The notes under the pieces were generated by a model. That model saw nothing but the letters and a program-made list of their open reading frames with translations, was not told the origin of the DNA and ran no database searches. From positions 1 through 49,614 of the forward strand of contig CAYGRM010000009.1 of the NCBI GenBank assembly GCA_964352225.1: a DNA stretch of 49,614 bases. The letters are read 5' to 3'. Position 1 is the stretch's first letter. Each line of letters begins with the position of its first letter. The translations under genes and the position numbers were made by a program. Shown piece after piece: positions 44,710 to 49,614 of the stretch. Origin of the DNA: CAJQQY01 sp964352225. Lineage in GTDB: Bacteria; Bacteroidota; Bacteroidia; Chitinophagales; Saprospiraceae.

Positions 44710-45660
44710 ATGCAAATTAAAAACACCATCAACCAAAAAACACTCATCTGTTCGTTTAGAATTCTGTGTTTACTATTAGTGATGCTACTGATTACTCCTG
44801 CTTCTATTCTGGCGCAAGATACGATACCAGAAACCGTAGAAGTTAAAATGAAAGATGGGTCTACTGTCATTGGAACATTAGTAACAGAAACTACGGATAA
44901 AGTAGTTGTTAGAACCAAGAATCTTGGAGAGATTACTATCCTAAAATCCACCATCATTGAACTTAAAAGACTTCGCTCGGATAATATGGTAGATGGGGTG
45001 TACTGGCACGAAAACCCCAATCCAACTCGTAACCTTTATGGACCTACAGGCTATAGCTTACGTAAAGGAGAAGGGTATTATCAAAATATCATGATCTTTG
45101 CCAATCAAGTAAGTTATGGTTTTACGGATCAATTTACCATTGGTCTTGGTTTTGAAATCGTATCAATACTTGCAGGTGCCAATAGTTTTGGCGACGGCCC
45201 CAATATTCCAGGATTTACGATTACTCCTAAATATTCTTTTCCAATAAAAAAAGATAAATGGAATGTTGGCGTAGGCGTGTTAGCCCTTCATATACCTGGC
45301 GAGGAGGCATTATTTTCTGCAGGAATTATTTACGGGGTAAGCACTTGGGGATCTAGAGATAATAATTTCACTTTAGGATTAGGGTTTGGAGTGGCAGATG
45401 GAGAATTAACCGCTAATCCAACCATTACTTTATCTGGCAACAAAAGAGTTGGACGTCGCTTTGGTATTGTAACTGAGAACTGGTTTATTCCAGTAGGTGG
45501 AGAATATGGCACTCTTCTCTCCTTGGGCTTTAGATATATTGGCGAACGAATTACTTGGGATTTTGCTTTATTTGGAGCTGGCGGAGAGGGTGAGTTTTTC
45601 GTTTCCCCTGTACCATTGATAGGAATTGCTTTACCATTTGGAACTGGTTGGAAAGGGTAA
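44710..45660 (+). CDS. Outer-membrane or periplasmic beta-rich protein, hypothetical
   Basis: An exported 316-residue protein. A hydrophobic signal peptide covers about 1-35, ending SILAQ. A small N-terminal beta domain follows (VEVKMKDGSTVIGTLVTETTDKVVVRTKNLGEI, about 43-75), resembling a short SH3/Sm-like module common in Bacteroidota exported proteins. The rest (about 95-316) is glycine/aromatic-rich alternating strands such as VSYGFTDQFTIGLGFEI and NNFTLGLGFGVADG, consistent with an outer-membrane barrel. No catalytic motif is visible and no family is certain. ATG 44710 gives a complete signal peptide. A long inverted repeat follows the stop. Confidence 0.7.
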   Translation: MQIKNTINQKTLICSFRILCLLLVMLLITPASILAQDTIPETVEVKMKDGSTVIGTLVTETTDKVVVRTKNLGEITILKSTIIELKRLRSDNMVDGVYWHENPNPTRNLYGPTGYSLRKGEGYYQNIMIFANQVSYGFTDQFTIGLGFEIVSILAGANSFGDGPNIPGFTITPKYSFPIKKDKWNVGVGVLALHIPGEEALFSAGIIYGVSTWGSRDNNFTLGLGFGVADGELTANPTITLSGNKRVGRRFGIVTENWFIPVGGEYGTLLSLGFRYIGERITWDFALFGAGGEGEFFVSPVPLIGIALPFGTGWKG

Positions 45661-45697
45661 TCATTTTAATCCATTTACGATAAGTAGTGACTAAAAT

Positions 45698-45762
45698 TAG
45701 AGATGAGTTATTTCGAGATTATTTTTTTTGACAAAAATTATCATCTCGAAATAACAGCTCTA
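45698..45762. terminator. Inverted repeat between converging genes, probable terminator
   Basis: A perfect 13-bp stem GTTATTTCGAGAT / ATCTCGAAATAAC (45707-45719 with 45743-45755) can be extended by TAGAG/CTCTA. The 23-nt loop contains a T8 run. The T's are in the loop rather than after the stem, so the terminator role is plausible but not canonical. It lies between the outer-membrane gene and the TIR-BRCT gene. Confidence 0.55.
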
Positions 45763-45774
45763 AATGATTTCTGT

Positions 45775-46761
45775 TTACAATGTCTCCATGATCTCTTTCC
45801 ACAACCCTTCCTTAATAATTTTTACTGAAAATTTCTCCGCTGCTACAAGTTTTACTTTCCCTGGTTTGTCACCTACGATGAGATAATCCGTTTTTCCAGA
45901 TATATCATCAGTTGGTTTTGCGCCAATTGATTTGACCAATTTTTCTAGTTCTTTTCGAGGTGCATTTAATTTACCGGTGAAGACGACTCGCTTATTGATA
46001 AATGTTCTTCGGTAAGTTTCGTTCAACATTTTAAGCCATTGCTTTTCAGTTATCTTTCTGACATTGTGCTTTTTAGCTGCCGTTAATTTCGATGCACCTG
46101 GATCTTTTCCCACAACTAAATAGTCTGTTTTCCCAGAAATAGCGCTGATATAATTTGCTCCTACTGCTTTGACTTTTTCAGCATGAGCATTTCTGCTTTC
46201 CGAAAGTGCGCCGGTGAAAACTATATTTTTTCCATCCAAAGCTCCTGAGAAAGTTCTGATAATTTTTGTTTTAGATTTTGGTTTGGCTTTAGTTTTTGGT
46301 TTAGCTTTAGTCGCTGACTTTTTCTTTGGAGTATTGGCAGCTCCAGGATTTACTTGAGTAGTTTTCTTAACTGGAATTGCAAATGGTTCTACAGCTGCAA
46401 GCAATTTATCAATCATAGTTCCACTCGCTGCTCCTTTCCATTTACCCAAATCAACATATTGTGCTCTTCGATAACCGAATGGTAAACGTGTATCTTTGAT
46501 CAAGGCAGGAACCAAAATTTCTCGATTCAATCCTTCATAGGCTTCTTCCAAAACCCAGTTGGATTCCACAGAGTTGGGTGACCAAAGCACAACGATACAA
46601 TTGGCAGCATCCAAGGCTTTACTAATCGCAGTATCAAATGCTTTACCCGGTTTGAGATTTTTATCCCACCATACTTTCCATCCTTGTTTTTCAAAAACAG
46701 CGGCAAGTTTTTTAGTGGTTGATCTGTCTTTACTGGAGTAACTGATAAATATATGGCTCAT
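45775..46761 (-). CDS. TIR domain fused to two BRCT domains
   Basis: A 328-residue cytoplasmic protein. The TIR_2-type domain (1 to about 128) shows HIFISYSSKDRS (3-14), GWKVWWDKNLKPG (27-39), and WVLEE (69-73) containing the candidate catalytic glutamate (E72 or E73). A lysine/proline/alanine-rich linker (146-167) resembles histone H1 tails. Then come two BRCT domains of the bacterial DNA-ligase type: about 174-248 (VFTGALSES, SGKTDYLVVG, Trp242) and 253-328 (VFTGKLNAP, SGKTDYLIVG, Trp321). Bacterial TIR domains often cleave NAD+ or make cyclic ADP-ribose signals; BRCT domains bind DNA ends, nicks or phosphopeptides. I place the start at ATG 46761, since the TIR fold begins there; the frame is open to 46833. 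The NarL regulator ends 62 nt upstream on the same strand. Confidence 0.93.
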   Translation of the reverse strand: MSHIFISYSSKDRSTTKKLAAVFEKQGWKVWWDKNLKPGKAFDTAISKALDAANCIVVLWSPNSVESNWVLEEAYEGLNREILVPALIKDTRLPFGYRRAQYVDLGKWKGAASGTMIDKLLAAVEPFAIPVKKTTQVNPGAANTPKKKSATKAKPKTKAKPKSKTKIIRTFSGALDGKNIVFTGALSESRNAHAEKVKAVGANYISAISGKTDYLVVGKDPGASKLTAAKKHNVRKITEKQWLKMLNETYRRTFINKRVVFTGKLNAPRKELEKLVKSIGAKPTDDISGKTDYLIVGDKPGKVKLVAAEKFSVKIIKEGLWKEIMETL

Positions 46762-46823
46762 TGATGAAAATTGTTTTTTGTAAAAATAAAAAAAAGAATC
46801 GTCAAAAGATTTTAGAGCATGCT

Positions 46824-47498
46824 CTAAAACCAATTCGACTCAGGATTAATTTTTACTAAGTTATGTTGAATCGCAAAAACGACTAACCCTGCGGTATTTC
46901 GACAACCTGCCTTTTCCAATAATTTATTCCGATGACCATCAACAGTTCGAGGAGAAATAAATAACTTTTCGCCAATTTCGGCAGTTTTATATTGCTCGCA
47001 GATAAGTTGTAAAACTTCTTTCTCCCGAGCAGTCAAATCAATTTGAAAAGGCATATTAATTTTCGGACGGGTCTTCTGAATCATGTTCTCTCGAATGATT
47101 TCCATGACCGCTTGATTATAAAAAAATCCTTTATCGGCTACTTCTCTAATCGTTTGTTCCACTTCTTCGGGCGAGGTGTTTTTTGGAAGGTAAGAAGCCG
47201 CACCTATTTCGACCATGTTGATGATGAACGATTTAGAGAAATAGGTAGACAAAACAATGATGCTTAATTCAGGATGTTTTTCTTTTAAAACTTTAGCCGT
47301 ATCAATTCCATTGAGCACCGGCATATTTAAATCTAACAATACGACTTGTGGCTCCTCATCTGCAACTGCAAGCTGATCTAATAACTCTTGACCATTTCCA
47401 GCTTCCATGACATATTCTATTCCTTCAAATTCATCGATAAGCATTCCCATCCCTTTTCGGAATAAAGCTTCATCATCTGTGATTGCTACTTTTATCAT
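46824..47498 (-). CDS. NarL/FixJ-type response regulator
   Basis: A 224-residue regulator. The receiver domain (1 to about 120) has the acidic pair DDE (8-10) and phosphoacceptor Asp56 in VVLLDLNMP. Switch residues Ser/Thr (VLSTYFS) and Lys (YLPKNTS) are present. The LuxR-type HTH (about 152-215) reads LTAREKEVLQLI ... ISPRTVDGHRNKLLEKAG. It is the expected partner of the HisKA_3 kinase directly upstream, whose stop lies about 70 nt before this start. The TIR-BRCT gene follows by 62 nt on the same strand, so the regulator may be co-transcribed with it or control it. The ATG start at 47498 is well supported. Confidence 0.96.
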   Translation of the reverse strand: MIKVAITDDEALFRKGMGMLIDEFEGIEYVMEAGNGQELLDQLAVADEEPQVVLLDLNMPVLNGIDTAKVLKEKHPELSIIVLSTYFSKSFIINMVEIGAASYLPKNTSPEEVEQTIREVADKGFFYNQAVMEIIRENMIQKTRPKINMPFQIDLTAREKEVLQLICEQYKTAEIGEKLFISPRTVDGHRNKLLEKAGCRNTAGLVVFAIQHNLVKINPESNWF

Positions 47499-47569
47499 AG
47501 TTTATTTTATTTATCTTACTGAACTCGCACCAGCGGAGTGGATTTTACTTTTTCTTTTCAATGAAAAAC

Positions 47570-48367
47570 TTACACCTCTGCTGAAATCCGAACCAATATC
47601 CCTTCTCCCTCAGAAGATTGAATATTCATTTTTCCTCCAATCATTTTTACTCGACTTTCCATATTTTGAGTGCCCAATCCTTTTTTCTCTGCTAATTTCG
47701 CAAGATCAAAACCTTTACCATTATCTCGATATTCCAATTCTACTTTTTTAGAGCCTAACCAAAGATCAATCGAAATTTGCTCTGCTTTGCCATGCTTGAT
47801 AGAATTGCTAATCAACTCTTGAATAATTCTAAACAAATTTAATTCAGTCGTTTTATCCGCTAATCGACCTTCGTTTTGTCTGACTGATAACAATACATTT
47901 ACGGATCCTGACTTTTGATAAGGTTCACATAATTCATTAACCGCTTCGATCAATCCAAAGTTATCCAAGGTTGGTGGCAAGAGGTCATGAGAAATTCTGC
48001 GTGTCGTGTCAATTGTGGTATTAATTACTTCATTGATATCCGAAACCATCCCTAAGATCGGTGGTGATTCTTTGGCAGCACGCTCGATGCGATGCATATT
48101 TAAAAAGATGACATTGAGCTTCGACCCAATGTCATCATGTAGATCTTTCGCTATTCGTTTTCTTTCCTTTTCTTGAGTAAGGATATTATGGTAGAGTAAT
48201 TTTTCTTGATGTTGCAATTCAGCTTCTTTGGCTTTAAGTTGTTCTGTTTGTAATTTTCTTTGAGAAAAAGAAAAGAACAAAATAAAAGCAATCGCCAATA
48301 ACATCATGACAAAAATGCCTACTCCCATTAAGATAAAAACCTCGTTTTGCTGAAAGCTACTTTCCAT
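47570..48367 (-). CDS. Sensor histidine kinase, HisKA_3 type
   Basis: A 265-residue kinase with one N-terminal transmembrane helix (about 10-35) and a coiled coil (about 37-68), and no separate sensor domain. The HisKA_3 box carries His77 in RIAKDLHDDIGSKLN. The ATPase part shows an N-box-like NSIKHG, DNGKGFD and GLGTQNMESRV. Such short kinases usually take their signal from a partner membrane protein. Here the multi-pass protein gene overlaps this start by 40 nt (48328-48367), suggesting translational coupling and a sensory complex. The NarL-type regulator follows about 70 nt downstream. Confidence 0.95.
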   Translation of the reverse strand: MESSFQQNEVFILMGVGIFVMMLLAIAFILFFSFSQRKLQTEQLKAKEAELQHQEKLLYHNILTQEKERKRIAKDLHDDIGSKLNVIFLNMHRIERAAKESPPILGMVSDINEVINTTIDTTRRISHDLLPPTLDNFGLIEAVNELCEPYQKSGSVNVLLSVRQNEGRLADKTTELNLFRIIQELISNSIKHGKAEQISIDLWLGSKKVELEYRDNGKGFDLAKLAEKKGLGTQNMESRVKMIGGKMNIQSSEGEGILVRISAEV

Positions 48368-49002
48368 ATACTGATTAGGATTAGGAGTTGAAAAATGGCG
48401 TTTAGTAAAGCATTAAAAAGCCAGAAACCATTATAAGATGTAGTGCTTGATTCATTTGAAATGAGCATTTTCATAAACATCACAATAAATAAACTTCCTG
48501 AATAGTAAAGTATTGTTGCAAAATTTATGAGTAGTAATGATTGATTTTCAGATTTTGAAAAATCTGTTATTCCAAAATTTAAAAAGAAATAATAAATAGC
48601 ATATCCAATAATAATAATTTGAACTAACGTTTTTGCATTGCTATTAAAACCAGTAATTGGTTCTAAAAAAATCGAATTTAAAACAATCAAAACAGCAACA
48701 ATCAAAACAAAAGGCCAATGATATTTTCGAATATTTTCATTCCCTTTAAATAAATACCGATAGAATAATGACCATGTTAAAAATTCAAAAAAAGTATAAA
48801 TATGAAGAAGATATAAATTATTAGTTCCAGCACTAAATAAAGTTTTTGATATGATTTCAGTTAATAAATTCAATACCAAAAAGTACCCTAATACTTTTAT
48901 ATCAATTGGTAATTTTCTAAATTTTATTAAATATAGAAGTAAAGAAATCGTCAAAATGGCAACAGCTATATTACCAAGACTTATAGCAACTTTTCCAATC
49001 AT
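48328..49002 (-). CDS. Multi-pass membrane protein, probable sensory partner of the kinase
   Basis: A 224-residue integral membrane protein with six or seven hydrophobic segments (about 5-25, 36-55, 65-85, 95-113, 125-145, 155-180 and 192-215). There are no recognised catalytic motifs, and the C-terminus is short and basic. The family is not recognised. Its gene overlaps the histidine-kinase start by 40 nt and begins 30 nt after the stop of the gene to its right, so it is the second gene of a leftward five-gene run. A receptor or transmembrane regulator for the kinase is the simplest inference from this layout. Confidence 0.7.
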   Translation of the reverse strand: MIGKVAISLGNIAVAILTISLLLYLIKFRKLPIDIKVLGYFLVLNLLTEIISKTLFSAGTNNLYLLHIYTFFEFLTWSLFYRYLFKGNENIRKYHWPFVLIVAVLIVLNSIFLEPITGFNSNAKTLVQIIIIGYAIYYFFLNFGITDFSKSENQSLLLINFATILYYSGSLFIVMFMKMLISNESSTTSYNGFWLFNALLNAIFQLLILISIWKVAFSKTRFLS

Positions 49003-49031
49003 ATAATCTTTTTTCTTCTTAACTAGTTATA

Positions 49032-49538
49032 TTACTCACTACACAAAGTTGGACAAGGAGATGTAAAATCCCAAAATCTTTCCCCTCCTGCCCCTTTCGA
49101 GGCTAACACATCAATTTCACCATTTACAAATGCATTTGACATATCCTTATCAGAAAAGAATAAATCTAACATTGGTTTTCCTGACTGAGGATTATCTTTT
49201 ATTCCCAAATATGCAGTAACCTGTCCTCCGGGAATACTTGTTACCATTTGTTGTAACTCACACTTTGGAATAGAAAAGAAAATTACATCTGGATTTTCAA
49301 CTGAATTACTAGTTGTTTTTAAAGAGTCGATAAGTGCCCTATTCGATGCTAAATATGTGCTGTAACTAATTAGCATATCAAAAGCTTGTTCTGAAGATAT
49401 CGTGTCTGGTTGAACTTTTGAACAATCATTATCAGCAACTAAATCAGTTTTACGCTCTCCATAAATGTTGAATAATAACGCAAATAAAGTTAGTGAAAAT
49501 AAAACTGTCCACGCATTTGGTTTAAAATTCATAATCAT
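49032..49538 (-). CDS. Exported or membrane-anchored hypothetical protein
   Basis: A 168-residue protein with an N-terminal hydrophobic segment (about 10-26, a signal peptide or anchor). An acidic soluble domain follows (about 30-168). Cysteines lie near both ends (NDCSKVQPD and a terminal SPCPTLCSE) and one in the centre (IPKCELQ), perhaps forming disulfides. Family not recognised. It could start at either M1 (49538) or M3 (49532). First gene of the leftward run ending in the TIR-BRCT gene, with 30 nt to the next gene. A periplasmic ligand-sensing subunit is possible but not shown. A copy of the 49-bp repeat lies 25 nt upstream. Confidence 0.6.
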   Translation of the reverse strand: MIMNFKPNAWTVLFSLTLFALLFNIYGERKTDLVADNDCSKVQPDTISSEQAFDMLISYSTYLASNRALIDSLKTTSNSVENPDVIFFSIPKCELQQMVTSIPGGQVTAYLGIKDNPQSGKPMLDLFFSDKDMSNAFVNGEIDVLASKGAGGERFWDFTSPCPTLCSE

Positions 49539-49563
49539 TTGTTTTTTAGGTTCAAAAAATAGG

Positions 49564-49612
49564 TTCTAGATGATTTCATTTGGTTATTAAGTTATTGGTT
49601 AATGAGTTATTA
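49564..49612 (+). repeat. 49-bp dispersed repeat, copy 2, at the contig end
   Basis: Identical to the reverse complement of 44366-44414. It lies 2 nt from the end of the window and just upstream of the leftward operon. Ending in a repeat suggests the contig was broken here by the assembler. Confidence 0.92.
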
Positions 49613-49614
49613 GT

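Noticed and set aside
44577..45020. 147-codon leftward ORF
   Set aside because: It is antisense to the signal peptide and first domain of the outer-membrane protein gene, which has far better coding features.
46762..46833. Extra 24 N-terminal residues of the TIR-BRCT protein
   Set aside because: The TIR fold starts at the MSHIFISYS methionine, and the upstream codons lie in an A/T-rich spacer with no homology-like pattern.

Overview
The window reads as a low-GC draft contig from a member of the Bacteroidota, most likely Saprospiria or a relative. The evidence is: six secreted proteins carrying type IX secretion (T9SS) C-terminal sorting domains (four type A, two type B/CHU_C); a giant SprB/HYR-type repeat protein; a DUF5916 outer-membrane protein; a paired DUF1800/DUF1501 cluster; and starts preceded by A-rich DNA rather than clear Shine-Dalgarno sequences. 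Two runs of exactly 100 N are assembly placeholders. The right edge lies in a 49-bp sequence that also occurs inverted inside the window, a typical contig-ending repeat.

Layout. 1-6.7 kb: priA, a type B sorting-domain protein broken by two opposite 1-nt shifts, a small type A T9SS protein, an alpha/beta hydrolase and tRNA-Ala(GGC). 6.9-16.3 kb: a class A beta-lactamase-fold protein lacking the expected Glu166 region, a hypothetical gene next to a P-loop kinase + APH-like fusion, a T9SS protein, a YwqG-like gene bracketed by an inverted repeat pair, and an exported PEP-synthase-like protein. 16.3-24.8 kb: a long hairpin, DUF1800 + DUF1501, a sulfatase remnant, an S10 serine carboxypeptidase, a three-repeat T9SS protein and truA. 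25-28 kb: a LytTR response regulator and a soluble hybrid histidine kinase. 29-38.2 kb: the giant adhesin-like gene with both gaps. 38.2-44.1 kb: a hypothetical gene with a decayed partial copy beside it, the DUF5916 protein, a DUF1801 gene stopped by one in-frame TAA, and a SulP transporter. 44.7-49.6 kb: an outer-membrane protein, then a leftward five-gene run.

The most unusual locus is that last run. It encodes an exported small protein, a multi-pass membrane protein, a HisKA_3 histidine kinase whose start overlaps the membrane gene by 40 nt, a NarL-type regulator, and a TIR-BRCT-BRCT protein with a lysine/proline-rich linker. A TIR domain (a family that includes NAD-cleaving immune effectors) joined to two DNA-ligase-type BRCT domains and placed behind a two-component system is the best candidate here for an undescribed signalling or defence system. 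That role is inference.

Many genes converge on strong Rho-independent terminators, several of them bidirectional. Several intergenic hairpin or repeat families recur. I saw no rRNA, CRISPR array, transposase or phage gene.
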